Below the pieces are notes generated by a model. That model was not told the origin of the DNA, made no database searches, and saw only the letters and a program-made list of their open reading frames with translations. From NCBI GenBank assembly GCA_963812675.1, contig CAWEWR010000027.1, positions 174,126-238,125 on the forward strand: 64,000 nt of DNA, given 5' to 3'. Below, piece after piece: positions 33,848 to 43,178 of the stretch (the first letter of the stretch is position 1; each line of letters starts with the position of its first letter). The translations under genes and the position numbers were made by a program. Source of the stretch: AP-15 sp963812675. Lineage in GTDB: Bacteria > Pseudomonadota > Alphaproteobacteria > ATCC43930 > CGMCC-115725.

Positions 33848-34629
33848 CCACTACTCAATCGGTGCCGAAGATCTCTGTCAGGGGACTGCGCAAGTCGTTT
33901 GGCCGCAAACAGGTGCTGGATGGCCTCGACATTGATTGCGCCAGCGGCGAGAGCCTCGTCGTCATTGGCGGTTCGGGCACCGGCAAATCGGTTCTGGTCA
34001 AGTGCGTCCTCGGCCTGCTGCACCCAGAAGCGGGATCGATCCGCATCGATGGGGCCGAGACAGTCGGACTGCCGCACGCCGCGCGTGAGCGGCTGCTGCA
34101 GAAATTCGGCATGCTCTTCCAGGGCAGCGCCCTGTTCGATTCGCTGAACGTTTGGGAGAATGTCGCGTTCGGTCTGGTTCAAGGACGCGGCATGGAGCGG
34201 CCGGCGGCCAGAGAGATCGCGCTCGCAAAGCTCGCATCCGTCGGGCTCGGGCCGGAAGTCTCGCTGCTGCGCACCGCCGAACTTTCCGGCGGGATGCAAA
34301 AGCGGGTAGCATTGGCGCGTGCGATCGCGGCCGATCCGGAAATTATGTTTTTCGACGAGCCGACCACCGGCCTCGATCCGATCATGGCAGATGTGATCAA
34401 CGATCTGATCGTCAAATGCGTGCGCGAGGTCGGCACCACCGCGGTGTCGATCACCCACGACATGGTCAGCGCCCGCAAGATCGCCGACCGCATCGCCATG
34501 CTGCACGAGGGACGCATCGTCTGGCACGGGCCGACCGCGGCGATCGAACATTCCGGCAACCCGTATGTCGACCAGTTCATCCACGGCCGCGCCGACGGGC
34601 CGATCAAGATGCAGGTCCGGGCGGCATGA
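33844..34629 (+). CDS. MlaF-type ABC transporter ATP-binding protein
   Basis: Predicted 261 residues, start ATGA overlapping the permease stop. Walker A is G-G-S-G-T-G-K-S, the Q-loop is M-L-F-Q-G-S-A-L-F, the ABC signature is L-S-G-G-M-Q-K-R, and Walker B is M-F-F-D-E-P-T-T-G-L-D-P. The H-loop reads T-H-D-M. The M-Q-K-R variant in the signature is typical of the Mla/phospholipid branch. Partner of the permease at 33071. Confidence 0.94.
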   Translation: MTTTQSVPKISVRGLRKSFGRKQVLDGLDIDCASGESLVVIGGSGTGKSVLVKCVLGLLHPEAGSIRIDGAETVGLPHAARERLLQKFGMLFQGSALFDSLNVWENVAFGLVQGRGMERPAAREIALAKLASVGLGPEVSLLRTAELSGGMQKRVALARAIAADPEIMFFDEPTTGLDPIMADVINDLIVKCVREVGTTAVSITHDMVSARKIADRIAMLHEGRIVWHGPTAAIEHSGNPYVDQFIHGRADGPIKMQVRAA

Positions 34630-34779
34630 CCGATGCTCGTCGTTCCGGAGCGCGGGCGCAGCCGGCGAGCCCGCACCCCAAGAACACCGACCTCCAAAAC
34701 AAGGGGCAGGACCGTGTTCATAAATTCCGGGTCTGCCTCCAAGGGGCATCCCGGAACGACACTCACTGCGGTTGAGCGG

Positions 34780-36273
34780 ATGCCGCGGTCGCAGGCGCGT
34801 TTTGTTTGCCAGCAATGCGGTTCGGTCCACGCCAAGTGGACCGGCCGGTGCGAGGGTTGCGGGGCCTGGAACAGCATGATCGAAGAGCTGCCGCGAGAGG
34901 CGCCGCCCCAGGGGCTCTCCAGGGACCGTCGCGGCGGGCGTCCGCTCGGCTTTGTCGGCCTGACCGGGCCGAGCATGCTGCCGCCCCGCCGGCGAACCGG
35001 GATCGCCGAACTCGATCGCGTCTGCGGCGGCGGGTTTGTTCCGGGCTCGGCGATCCTGGTGGGCGGGGATCCGGGGATCGGCAAATCGACCCTGTTGCTC
35101 CAGGCCGCGGCGGCGATGGCGCCACCTCCGGGAAAGCCCGAGGCAGCGCCGCCGAGTGCCGCCTACATCACCGGCGAGGAGGCGATCGACCAGGTGCGGC
35201 TGCGCGCCGAGCGCCTGGGTGTCGCCGAGCGTCCGGTGTTGCTGGCCGCCGCCAGCAGCGTGCGCGATATCGTCGCCTCGCTCGACCGGGACGACGCACC
35301 CGGTCTGGTCGTCGTCAATTCGATCCAGACCATGTATCTCGACACCTTGGACAGCGCCCCCGGTACGGTGAGCCAAGTGCGGGGGGCCGCGCAGGAGCTG
35401 ATTCGCCTCGCCAAACGGCGCGGCTTTGTGCTGGTCCTGGTCGGCCATGTCACAAAGGAAGGTGTTATCGCCGGCCCGCGAGTGCTGGAGCACATGGTGG
35501 ATACGGTGCTTTATTTCGAAGGCGAACGCGGCCATCAGTTCCGCATTCTGCGTGCCGTGAAGAACCGCTTTGGCGCGACCGACGAAATTGGCGTATTCGA
35601 GATGAGCGATCGCGGGCTGGCCGAAGTCCCGAACCCGTCGGCCCTGTTCCTTGCCGGGCGCGCAATTCCCGACCCCGATTCGGAAGCGGACGAGCGGGCC
35701 GGCTCGATCACCGGGCAGCTCAGCGGCTCGGCCGTGTTCGCGGGCATCGAGGGGACGCGGCCGGTGCTCGTCGAGGTCCAGGCGCTGATTGCCCCGGCCC
35801 TGCTCGGCACGCCCCGCCGCGCCGTGGTCGGCTGGGACGGGACCCGGCTCGCCATGATCGTTGCTGTTCTCGATGCCCGCTGCGGCCTGTCGGTCGGAGC
35901 CAACGACATTTACCTGAATGTCGCAGGCGGACTGCGAATCGTGGAGCCGGCTGCGGATCTTGCGGTCGCCGCCGCTCTCGTGTCGGCGCTGACCGAGACG
36001 CCGGTTCCTGCCGACACCGTGGTTTTTGGCGAAATCGCCCTCTCGGGCGATGTGCGCCCGGTCGGCCACACCGAGGCGCGCCTCAAGGAAGCCGCCAAGC
36101 TCGGGTTCGGCACAGCCTGGATGCCGCTGCGCCGGAGCCCCGGCGCCGGGCGCTCGCGCGCTGTCGAAACCGGACTGAAGACTTCAGCGATCGGGCATTT
36201 GAGCGAGCTCGTGACCCGACTGTCTTCCCGACACCCGCCGCGCCGACGAAGCTTGAGAGAGATCGCACAGTGA
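34780..36273 (+). CDS. radA: DNA repair protein RadA
   Basis: Predicted 497 residues from the ATG at 34780, which puts the zinc finger (C10-x2-C13-x10-C24-x2-C27) at the very N-terminus. The RecA-like core has Walker A G-G-D-P-G-I-G-K-S-T and the RadA-specific motif K-N-R-F-G-A-T-D-E-I-G. The C-terminal domain is Lon-protease-like, with L-S-G-D-V-R-P-V-G-H. RadA processes recombination intermediates by branch migration. The ~150 bases before the start hold no other gene. Its stop overlaps the GTG of cvpA. Confidence 0.96.
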   Translation: MPRSQARFVCQQCGSVHAKWTGRCEGCGAWNSMIEELPREAPPQGLSRDRRGGRPLGFVGLTGPSMLPPRRRTGIAELDRVCGGGFVPGSAILVGGDPGIGKSTLLLQAAAAMAPPPGKPEAAPPSAAYITGEEAIDQVRLRAERLGVAERPVLLAAASSVRDIVASLDRDDAPGLVVVNSIQTMYLDTLDSAPGTVSQVRGAAQELIRLAKRRGFVLVLVGHVTKEGVIAGPRVLEHMVDTVLYFEGERGHQFRILRAVKNRFGATDEIGVFEMSDRGLAEVPNPSALFLAGRAIPDPDSEADERAGSITGQLSGSAVFAGIEGTRPVLVEVQALIAPALLGTPRRAVVGWDGTRLAMIVAVLDARCGLSVGANDIYLNVAGGLRIVEPAADLAVAAALVSALTETPVPADTVVFGEIALSGDVRPVGHTEARLKEAAKLGFGTAWMPLRRSPGAGRSRAVETGLKTSAIGHLSELVTRLSSRHPPRRRSLREIAQ

Positions 36274-36935
36274 ATGCCCTCGACCTTGCGATCATCGCGG
36301 TCATCGCACTCTCGGCAATCTTTGCTTTCGCCCGCGGTTTTGTACGCGAGGCATTGTCGATCATCGCCTGGGTCGGTGCGGCGGCGATCACTCTTTACGG
36401 GTTCAACAATGTCTACGCGGTCGCCGTTCGGTTCGTGACGACACCACTCCTCGCCGACCTGATCGCCGGAGCGGGACTGTTCGTGATCAGCCTGATCGTA
36501 CTGACGATCATAACCGGTTACGTTGCGCGCTTTGCCAATTCGGGCGCCCTGTCGCCGATCAATCGGACCCTCGGTTTGATTTTCGGGTTGGCCCGAGGGG
36601 TCGTGCTCGTCTGCCTCGCCTATCTGGTGGTCGATGTCAGCCTGCCGCCGAACGACCGGCCGCCGTGGATCAAAGAGGCAAAGAGCGAACGCTTCCTTGC
36701 GAAAGGGGCGGACTTGCTGCGGACCGCCTTGCCCAATTCGCTCCAGGTCAAGAGCGCCGGCGTCGCCGATGACACGCACCGGGCGCTCGAGCGGGCGCAG
36801 GAGGCGCAAAAAGCCATGCGCGCCTATTTGAGCCCCGCCACGCCCTCGACGGCCAAACCCGGTCAGGAACCGGGGCCGAGCTACAAGCCAGGTGACCGGA
36901 GCGACATGGATCGGCTGATCAAAAACACCCGATAG
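36270..36935 (+). CDS. cvpA: CvpA family membrane protein
   Basis: Predicted 221 residues from a GTG (GTGA overlap with radA). The N-terminal ~160 residues have four hydrophobic segments with the CvpA pattern: N-A-L-D-L-A-I-I-A-V-I-A-L-S...F-A-R-G-F-V-R-E-A-L, and later R-T-L-G-L-I-F-G-L-A-R-G. The C-terminal ~60 residues are charged and Pro-rich with no recognised fold. CvpA is involved in colicin V production and envelope maintenance. It directly precedes purF, the same order as in E. coli. Confidence 0.92.
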   Translation: MNALDLAIIAVIALSAIFAFARGFVREALSIIAWVGAAAITLYGFNNVYAVAVRFVTTPLLADLIAGAGLFVISLIVLTIITGYVARFANSGALSPINRTLGLIFGLARGVVLVCLAYLVVDVSLPPNDRPPWIKEAKSERFLAKGADLLRTALPNSLQVKSAGVADDTHRALERAQEAQKAMRAYLSPATPSTAKPGQEPGPSYKPGDRSDMDRLIKNTR

Positions 36936-37010
36936 CAGGTTTGCGCAGGCCCAACTCGTATTTTCTTTATGAAAGAATTATGTAGCGGGTTCCAAGACCA
37001 GGATCGCGGG

Positions 37011-38453
37011 ATGCCCCTGGACACCGATCATTTCCACGAAGAATGCGGCGTATTCGGGGTCTATGGCCACCCCGATGCCGCGGCGCTCGCGGCGCTCGGC
37101 ATGCACGCGCTCCAACATCGCGGTCAGGAAGCTGCCGGAATCGTCGCCTATGACGGCGAGCAGTTCAACGCGTATCGCGGACAAGGCCTCGTCAGCGACA
37201 ATTTCAGCTCTAAGGAGGTGATTGGACGCCTGCGCGGCAGTGCTGCTATCGGCCATGTCCGCTATGCGACGACCGGTGAGGTCGCGCTGCGCAATGTGCA
37301 GCCGCTGTTTGCCGATTTCGAGTTCGGCGGGCTCGCCATCTGCCACAACGGCAACCTCACCAACTCTTATCAGCTGCGGCGGCAACTGGTGCGCCGCGGC
37401 AGCCTGTTCCAATCGACGAGCGACACCGAGGTCATCGTGCATCTGATCGCGACGAGCCTCAAGGACACCGTCGTCGATCGGCTGACCGACGCGTTGCGGC
37501 AGGTCCAGGGAGCCTATTCTCTGGTGGCGCTCTCGCAGAACGGGGTCATCGGAGTGCGCGATCCGCTTGGCGTGCGGCCGCTGGTTCTCGGACGCCTCGG
37601 CCAGTCTTGGATCCTGGCTTCGGAAACCTGCGCGCTCGACATCATCGGCGCCGAGTTCGAGCGCGACATCGAGCCCGGAGAAATCGTCATCATCGGGGCC
37701 GGCGGCGTCCGCAGCGTGATGCCGTTCGAGCACCGCAAGAGCCGGTTTTGTGTGTTCGAGCACATCTACTTCGCCCGGCCCGACAGCGTCGTCGAAGGGA
37801 CGAGCGTCTATGAGGCGCGCAAACGGATCGGCAGAGAGCTCGCCCGCGAAAGCCATATCGATGCGGACATCGTCGTCCCGGTCCCGGATTCCGGCGTCCC
37901 GGCGGCGATCGGTTATGCGCAAGAATTAGGATTGCCTTTCGAACTCGGGATCATCCGCAACCACTATGTCGGGCGGACTTTCATCGAGCCGACCGATCAG
38001 ATCCGCCACCTGGGCGTGCGCCTCAAGCACAATGCCAGCCGAGCGAACCTGAAGGGCAAGCGCGTCATTCTCGTCGATGATTCGATCGTCCGCGGCACGA
38101 CCTCGATCAAGATTGTCGAGATGGTGCGGCGTGCCGGGGCAGCCGCGGTACACATGCGCATTTCGAGCCCGCCGACGATCCATCCCTGCTTTTATGGAAT
38201 TGCGACGCCCGAGCGCGAGGAGCTGCTCGCAGCGCGCTTCGATGTCGCAGGGATGGCCAAACTCATCGGTGTGGACAGTCTAGCCTTCCTCTCGATCGAC
38301 GGGCTGTATCGAGCGATGGGGGAACCCCGGCGTGATCGCCTCATGCCGCGTTTCTGCGACGCCTGCTTTACCGGAGACTATCCGATCCCGCCGACGGATG
38401 CCGATAACGGCAAGGTTTCGGTGCAGCTTTCGCTGCTCGCGACACCCGCTTGA
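37011..38453 (+). CDS. purF: Amidophosphoribosyltransferase
   Basis: Predicted 480 residues from the ATG at 37011; an ATG at 36969 would add 14 residues. The N-terminal nucleophile is C12 in E-E-C-G-V-F-G, exposed after processing. Motifs are R-Y-A-T-T-G (glutaminase side), C-H-N-G-N-L-T-N, and V-I-L-V-D-D-S-I-V-R-G-T-T (PRPP binding). It starts purine synthesis from PRPP and glutamine. Neighbours cvpA and an SDR gene are conserved in alphaproteobacteria. Confidence 0.96.
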   Translation: MPLDTDHFHEECGVFGVYGHPDAAALAALGMHALQHRGQEAAGIVAYDGEQFNAYRGQGLVSDNFSSKEVIGRLRGSAAIGHVRYATTGEVALRNVQPLFADFEFGGLAICHNGNLTNSYQLRRQLVRRGSLFQSTSDTEVIVHLIATSLKDTVVDRLTDALRQVQGAYSLVALSQNGVIGVRDPLGVRPLVLGRLGQSWILASETCALDIIGAEFERDIEPGEIVIIGAGGVRSVMPFEHRKSRFCVFEHIYFARPDSVVEGTSVYEARKRIGRELARESHIDADIVVPVPDSGVPAAIGYAQELGLPFELGIIRNHYVGRTFIEPTDQIRHLGVRLKHNASRANLKGKRVILVDDSIVRGTTSIKIVEMVRRAGAAAVHMRISSPPTIHPCFYGIATPEREELLAARFDVAGMAKLIGVDSLAFLSIDGLYRAMGEPRRDRLMPRFCDACFTGDYPIPPTDADNGKVSVQLSLLATPA

Positions 38454-38489
38454 GTTCTTCCGGTGCGTGACCGCCGCCGAGGCGACCTG

Positions 38490-39242
38490 ATGACGGTGGA
38501 TCAGGACCGCTCCGAACACCGGCGGCTTCTCGCGGACAAAATCGTGCTGATCACCGGCGCGTCGCGCGGCATCGGCGCGGCGATCGCCGAGCGGTTTGGG
38601 CGCGAGGGCGCAAAAGTGGTGCTGGTGGCGCGTACGGTCGGGGGGCTCGAGGAGGTCGACGACAAGGTTCGCGCGGCCGGCGGCAGCGCCACCCTCGTCC
38701 CGCTCGACTTGCGCGATTTCATCAAGATCGACGAGCTTGCCGCGCGGATCCTGGACCGCTGGGGTCGGCTCGATATCCTCGTCGGGAATGCCGCCGAGTT
38801 CGGCACCTTCTCCCCGCTGGGTCACATCGACCCCGAGACATGGGCGGAAGTCATGGACCTCAACCTGACGGCCAACTGGCGGCTGATCCGAGCGATGGAT
38901 CCCCTGCTGCGCGCCGCGCCCGCGGGACGTGCAATCTTTGTCACGTCGGGAGTTGCGCACGGGAGCCATCCCTATTGGGGCCCCTACGCCGTCAGCAAGG
39001 CGGGCCTCGAAATGCTCGTCAAAATTTACGCCGGCGAAATAACCAAGACGCGCGTCCGTGCCAACCTGATCGATCCCGGCGTCGTGCGTACTCGATTGCG
39101 CGCCCTAGCGTTCCCCGGCGAAGATCCGGCCCGGCTGCTCCCGCCGGAGAGCGTCACCGACGCCTTCCTGGCCCTGGCCCTACCCGAATGCACCCGCAAT
39201 GGCGAGATCCTCGATGCGACGGATCGCCCTCACCTCGTGTAA
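38490..39242 (+). CDS. Short-chain dehydrogenase/reductase (SDR)
   Basis: Predicted 250 residues, cytoplasmic. The NAD(P) motif T-G-A-S-R-G-I-G is near residue 25, N-A-A-E at about 105, and the catalytic Tyr and Lys are in Y-A-V-S-K. A Ser in T-S-G-V-A-H completes the triad. Substrate unknown; related genes sit beside purF in alphaproteobacteria without a described role. The ATG at 38490 is preferred (GAGGCG site); an in-frame start lies nine codons upstream. It converges with der, overlapping by 13 bases. Confidence 0.9.
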   Translation: MTVDQDRSEHRRLLADKIVLITGASRGIGAAIAERFGREGAKVVLVARTVGGLEEVDDKVRAAGGSATLVPLDLRDFIKIDELAARILDRWGRLDILVGNAAEFGTFSPLGHIDPETWAEVMDLNLTANWRLIRAMDPLLRAAPAGRAIFVTSGVAHGSHPYWGPYAVSKAGLEMLVKIYAGEITKTRVRANLIDPGVVRTRLRALAFPGEDPARLLPPESVTDAFLALALPECTRNGEILDATDRPHLV

Positions 39243-40558
39243 GGGTTTTTCCCCTTGCGCAGCATCATGCGGATCGGTGTGCCGGGCAGATCAAAATCCC
39301 GGCGCAACGCATTGACCAGGTATCGCCGGTAGGAATCCGGCAGTTCGGTTGGTTTCGACGCGAACAGGGCGAAGGTGGGTGGCCGGGTATTAACCTGGGT
39401 GACGTAGCGCAGCCGAAGCCGCCGGCCGGCGACGAGCGGGGGCGGATGGCGCTCCTGGACCGCCTCCAGCCAACGGTTGAGATCGGCGGTCGCGACCCTC
39501 CGGTTCCACACCTCGTCGGCGGCCGAGACGGCCGTCATCAGCGCATCGAGACCGAAACCGGTCAGCCCCGAAACCGGCACGACAGAGACGCCCTGAACCT
39601 GCGGAAGCGATATGGCCAGGCGCTCGCGCAGGTGTTTCAGCAGCGCCGCGGGTTCCTCGACGGAGTCCCATTTGTTGGCCGCCAACACCAGCGCGCGTCC
39701 CTCTTCCTCGACGAGCCGCGCGATCGTGAGATCCTGCCGCTCCAGCGGCTGTAAGGCGTCGGTGACCAAGATAACGGCCTCGGCGAAACGGATCGATCGC
39801 AGCGCGTCACCCACCGAAAGCCGCTCGAGCTTGCCCTCGACTCTCGGCTTGCGGCGCAATCCGGCAGTATCGACGAGCCGCAAAGGACGGCCTTTCCAGA
39901 TCCAATCGATGGCGATCGCATCGCGGGTGATCCCGGCCTCGGGACCGGTCAACATCCGTTCTTCGCCGACCACGCGGTTGACCAGGGTCGATTTTCCGAC
40001 ATTCGGGCGCCCGACGATCGCGAGCTGCAACGGTCTTTCGGGCCCGCTCGGCGCGGGTTTGTCCTGCCGGGAGAACGGCTCCAGGCGGTCGTAAAGCTCG
40101 CCCAAACCCTCGCCGTGCTCCGCCGAGACCGGCACCGGATCGCCGAGACCGAGCCGGTAGGCCTCGCCGATTGCGGGGAGCACAGCGCGGCCTTCCGCCT
40201 TGTTGGCCAACAGCACGACCGGCTTGCCCGATCGGCGCAGCCAGTCGGCGAAATGTCGATCGGCCTCGGTAATACCGTCGCGCGCGTCGATGACGAGAAG
40301 CGTCACATCCGCATCGGCTAACGCGCGCTCTGTCTGTGCCTGCATGCGCCCAGTGAGGGAGCCCGACGCAGCCTCTTCAAGGCCGGCTGTGTCGACCACC
40401 CGGAAGCTCAGATCGGCGATCCTGCCCTCGCCCTCGCGGCGGTCGCGCGTCACCCCAGGGGTGTCGTCGACGAGAGCCAGACGCCGCCCGACGAGCCGGT
40501 TGAACAAGGTGGACTTGCCCACATTGGGGCGGCCGAGTATCGCGACCACAAAGCTCAT
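39230..40558 (-). CDS. der: Ribosome-associated GTPase Der (EngA)
   Basis: Predicted 442 residues with two GTPase domains. The first has G-R-P-N-V-G-K-S-T-L-F-N, D-T-A-G-L-E and N-K-A-E. The second has G-R-P-N-V-G-K-S-T-L-V-N, D-T-A-G-L-R-R and N-K-W-D. A C-terminal KH-like domain follows. Der acts in 50S ribosome assembly and is essential in many bacteria. It lies 28 bases after bamB on the same strand; the bamB-der order is shared with E. coli. Confidence 0.97.
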   Translation of the reverse strand: MSFVVAILGRPNVGKSTLFNRLVGRRLALVDDTPGVTRDRREGEGRIADLSFRVVDTAGLEEAASGSLTGRMQAQTERALADADVTLLVIDARDGITEADRHFADWLRRSGKPVVLLANKAEGRAVLPAIGEAYRLGLGDPVPVSAEHGEGLGELYDRLEPFSRQDKPAPSGPERPLQLAIVGRPNVGKSTLVNRVVGEERMLTGPEAGITRDAIAIDWIWKGRPLRLVDTAGLRRKPRVEGKLERLSVGDALRSIRFAEAVILVTDALQPLERQDLTIARLVEEEGRALVLAANKWDSVEEPAALLKHLRERLAISLPQVQGVSVVPVSGLTGFGLDALMTAVSAADEVWNRRVATADLNRWLEAVQERHPPPLVAGRRLRLRYVTQVNTRPPTFALFASKPTELPDSYRRYLVNALRRDFDLPGTPIRMMLRKGKNPYTR

Positions 40559-40586
40559 CGGTCGCGGGCTCGCGCCGGCGACCGTG

Positions 40587-41900
40587 TCAGCGGTAGGCAG
40601 ACAGGCTCGCGTCGTCGGTCAGCACATAGAGCGAGTTGTCGGCAATCACCGGTCCCAGATAGCCGCCGGCCGGCATTTCTTCGCGCCCGAGCGGCTCGCC
40701 GGTATAGGGTGACACCGATATCGCGTCGCCCGCCGAAGACAATACGATGAGCCGATCGCCGCCCAGGACCGGACCGGCCCAAGTCATCGGATCCTTCTTT
40801 TTTTTCTCGTCCTGATAGCTGGGGAACTTGCGCACCCAGCGGACCTTGCCCTCGTTGCGAGTGAGGCATATCAGCTCGTTGTCGTTCGACAGCACATAAA
40901 CATAGTCGCCAGCGATCCAGGGGCTATGAGTGCTGCCGAAGTCTTTCTCCCAAGCGCGCTCGCCGGACCTCAGATCGATTGCCGCAAGGCGCCCGCTGTG
41001 GCTCGCGGCAAAGACCCGGCCGCGGTCGAGGACGGGCCGCCCGCGGATGTCTGCCAGGCTCGCAACGGCGTTTACGCTGCGGGTATTGGAGAAATTGTCC
41101 GACCACAGCGGCCGGCCGGTTTCCACGGTCAGCGCATAGAGCTCACCCGAAGAATAGGCCGCGACGACCACCTCGCCTTCGACAGCGGGGCTCGCGCTTC
41201 CAAGGAGGCTCGCCGTTTCCGGAATCGCATTGTGATTCCATAGGCGCCGCCCGTCATCGGCGGCAAGCACGACCAGCTCGTTGTCGACCGTAACCACAAA
41301 GACCCGTCCATCCGAAACCGTCGGCCCGCTGCGCACCGGGCCGGCAACCGTGCTTCTCCAGATAACCCGGCCATCTGCCGGATCGAGTGCCAGGACCTGC
41401 GCATAACCCGTCGAGACGTAGAGGCGGTCGTTCCAGTAGGCAACGCCGCCGCCAAACGAATTGCCGCGCTCGTCCTCGGGCTTGAGATCGAGCTGCCAAA
41501 CCCGGTTGCCGGTCGCGGCATCGACCGCGCTGATCTGGACGCCGCCGTCCATTGCGTACACCCGGCCTTTGGCGACCACCGGCTGCGACAGCACTCGCGT
41601 ATAGCGGGAAGCCCCCTCGCCGATGCTGGTGCGCCACGCCTGGGTGAGGGTGTCCGGCAACGCGAGGTGCTGCATCGCATGGTTCGGGTACCCGCCTGGT
41701 TCCGGCCACTCCGCGTTGACCACGGGCGTCGGCAGCGTGATCGGGATTTTCGTCACGTCCGGATCGGGCTCGAGCTGCCGGTCGAGGCTGAGAACCGAAA
41801 TGCGCTCGCCCGGCAACGGCTGCTTCTTATCACCGAACAAGCCGCACCCGGCGAGCCCGAGAAGGGCTACCAGCAACAACGCGATGGAGAATCGGATCAT
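40587..41900 (-). CDS. bamB: Outer membrane assembly lipoprotein BamB (PQQ-like propeller)
   Basis: Predicted 437 residues. The lipobox L-A-G-C at residues 16-19 makes it a lipoprotein. The rest is repeated W-Q-L / V-Y-A-L-D-type blades, the PQQ-like beta-propeller of BamB: G-R-V-Y-A-M-D-G, R-L-Y-V-S-T-G-Y, G-R-V-F-V-V-T-V, G-R-V-F-A-A-S-H-S-G. BamB helps BamA insert outer-membrane beta-barrels. The neighbours der and a YfgM-like TPR protein give the same context as in enterobacteria. Confidence 0.93.
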   Translation of the reverse strand: MIRFSIALLLVALLGLAGCGLFGDKKQPLPGERISVLSLDRQLEPDPDVTKIPITLPTPVVNAEWPEPGGYPNHAMQHLALPDTLTQAWRTSIGEGASRYTRVLSQPVVAKGRVYAMDGGVQISAVDAATGNRVWQLDLKPEDERGNSFGGGVAYWNDRLYVSTGYAQVLALDPADGRVIWRSTVAGPVRSGPTVSDGRVFVVTVDNELVVLAADDGRRLWNHNAIPETASLLGSASPAVEGEVVVAAYSSGELYALTVETGRPLWSDNFSNTRSVNAVASLADIRGRPVLDRGRVFAASHSGRLAAIDLRSGERAWEKDFGSTHSPWIAGDYVYVLSNDNELICLTRNEGKVRWVRKFPSYQDEKKKKDPMTWAGPVLGGDRLIVLSSAGDAISVSPYTGEPLGREEMPAGGYLGPVIADNSLYVLTDDASLSAYR

Positions 41901-41957
41901 TGGCTACCAGGAAGGCGGCGATCGGAGCAATATCACTCCCGAACGACCAAATCGGTT

Positions 41958-42599
41958 TTAGGAGGCGAGAGCCGCGGCCATTTCGGCCGCCCGGGCGCGC
42001 GTTCCCTGCGGCGCCGCGAGATCATCGGCAATGGTCTTGTAGACTGCGAGGGCGCCGCTTTTATCTCCGGCTTCGAGCCGAGCCGCGGCCGTCAGCTCGA
42101 GGGCGGTGGAGCGCCACGGATTGCCGGGCGACGTCATCGGCGCCAAGCGATCCATCACCGAGTGCGGATCGGCTCCCGGCAAGTCCTGCATGACCGAGAG
42201 CAGTGTTGCCAGCTCGCGAAAGACCGGATCGAGGCTGCCCGTCGCAGCGATGCCGTCATAGGCGGCCGCCGCTCCCTTGTGATCGCCCGATTTCGCCAGC
42301 AGCTCGGCCTCCTCGAAAGAGGCGAGCGTAGCGTAGCCCCCGCCTTCCTGCGCAATGACCGCGAAGACCTTGGCTGCGTCGGCGTCCTTTGCTTCGCGCA
42401 CCAGGGAAAGCGCAGAGGAATAGCGCATCGACTGAGCGCGACGCTCGGAAAGCTGGTGGTCGCGCCAGGCCACGATGCCGCCGGCGACGAGGAGCACGAG
42501 CACCGCCAACGCCACGATGTAGCGTCCGTACCGCGACCAAAGCTTCAGCAGATTGTCTCGACGGAGTTCTTCGTCGATCTCGCGGAAAATTTCGCTCAC
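41958..42599 (-). CDS. YfgM-like tetratricopeptide membrane protein
   Basis: Predicted 213 residues, GTG start. One N-terminal transmembrane helix (Y-I-V-A-L-A-V-L-V-L-L-V-A-G-G-I-V-A-W) follows the conserved I-F-R-E-I-D-E-E-L-R-R-D-N. The rest is helical TPR-like (Y-A-T-L-A-S-F-E-E-A-E-L-L-A-K-S-G...A-A-A-A-Y-D-G-I-A). YfgM tethers periplasmic chaperones to the translocon and is encoded before bamB in E. coli, as here. The longer upstream frame to 42848 overlaps the divergent DUF2794 gene and is not used. Confidence 0.85.
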   Translation of the reverse strand: MSEIFREIDEELRRDNLLKLWSRYGRYIVALAVLVLLVAGGIVAWRDHQLSERRAQSMRYSSALSLVREAKDADAAKVFAVIAQEGGGYATLASFEEAELLAKSGDHKGAAAAYDGIAATGSLDPVFRELATLLSVMQDLPGADPHSVMDRLAPMTSPGNPWRSTALELTAAARLEAGDKSGALAVYKTIADDLAAPQGTRARAAEMAAALAS

Positions 42600-42762
42600 A
42601 AAAGCCCCGGTCGGCCCCGGCCTGAACCGCTCCACCTTAGCGGCTCGTTCGGCCGGAAGCAAACCCAGACACCAGCCCGTCGGGAGACCGCTATCAGACG
42701 GCTGGACGCCACCGCCGAAATCGTGAACACTGCGTGACAGCGGCAAACGGCGATGGGTAGCG

Positions 42763-43119
42763 ATGAGCCGAAAAAGTGCGACGGTGCTGGCATTCGCGGA
42801 TTTCCGGACAAAGCATCGTACGCTGTATTTCACCCGCCACGAACTCAACCAGCTTCTCAGCCTCTACAGCCGGCATGTTGCCCGCGGCGTGTGGCGCGAT
42901 TATGCGATAGACCACCGCGACGGCATGGCGTTGTTCTCAGTTTTTCGTCATACCCACGAAGCGCCCGTCTACAGCATCATAAAAACCGCCGGGGCACCAA
43001 CTCGACCCGCCGAATTCATTGTCCAGAGCGGGCGCCAGAGGCTGCGAATCTCGGCCAGCCTGCCGGAAGCGCTGGAGTTCTTTCAAACCCGGCTCAGCCT
43101 CGCCCTCGCCGAGGGTTGA
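42763..43119 (+). CDS. DUF2794 domain protein
   Basis: Predicted 118 residues, soluble. The family pattern is recognised from F-T-R-H-E-L-N-Q-L-L-S-L-Y-S-R-H-V-A-R-G-V-W-R-D-Y-A-I-D and from A-P-V-Y-S-I-I-K-T. It is an alphaproteobacterial single-domain family of unknown function. It is divergent from the YfgM-like gene, with which it shares a 163-bp promoter region. Confidence 0.88.
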   Translation: MSRKSATVLAFADFRTKHRTLYFTRHELNQLLSLYSRHVARGVWRDYAIDHRDGMALFSVFRHTHEAPVYSIIKTAGAPTRPAEFIVQSGRQRLRISASLPEALEFFQTRLSLALAEG

Positions 43120-43178
43120 GGGAGATCCGGTCGTCGCCCGGCCACGTGTCGGAAGCAGCGGCTGGGGGGCCCTAGTCG

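Noticed and set aside
33814..36069. 751-codon ORF antisense to mla and radA
   Set aside because: Shadow: it spans several real genes and has no domain; third-position pattern belongs to the plus strand.
34806..36269. Long N-terminal extension of cvpA through radA
   Set aside because: Overlaps radA in another frame; only the last 221 codons show CvpA features, and the GTG overlapping the radA stop is the natural start.
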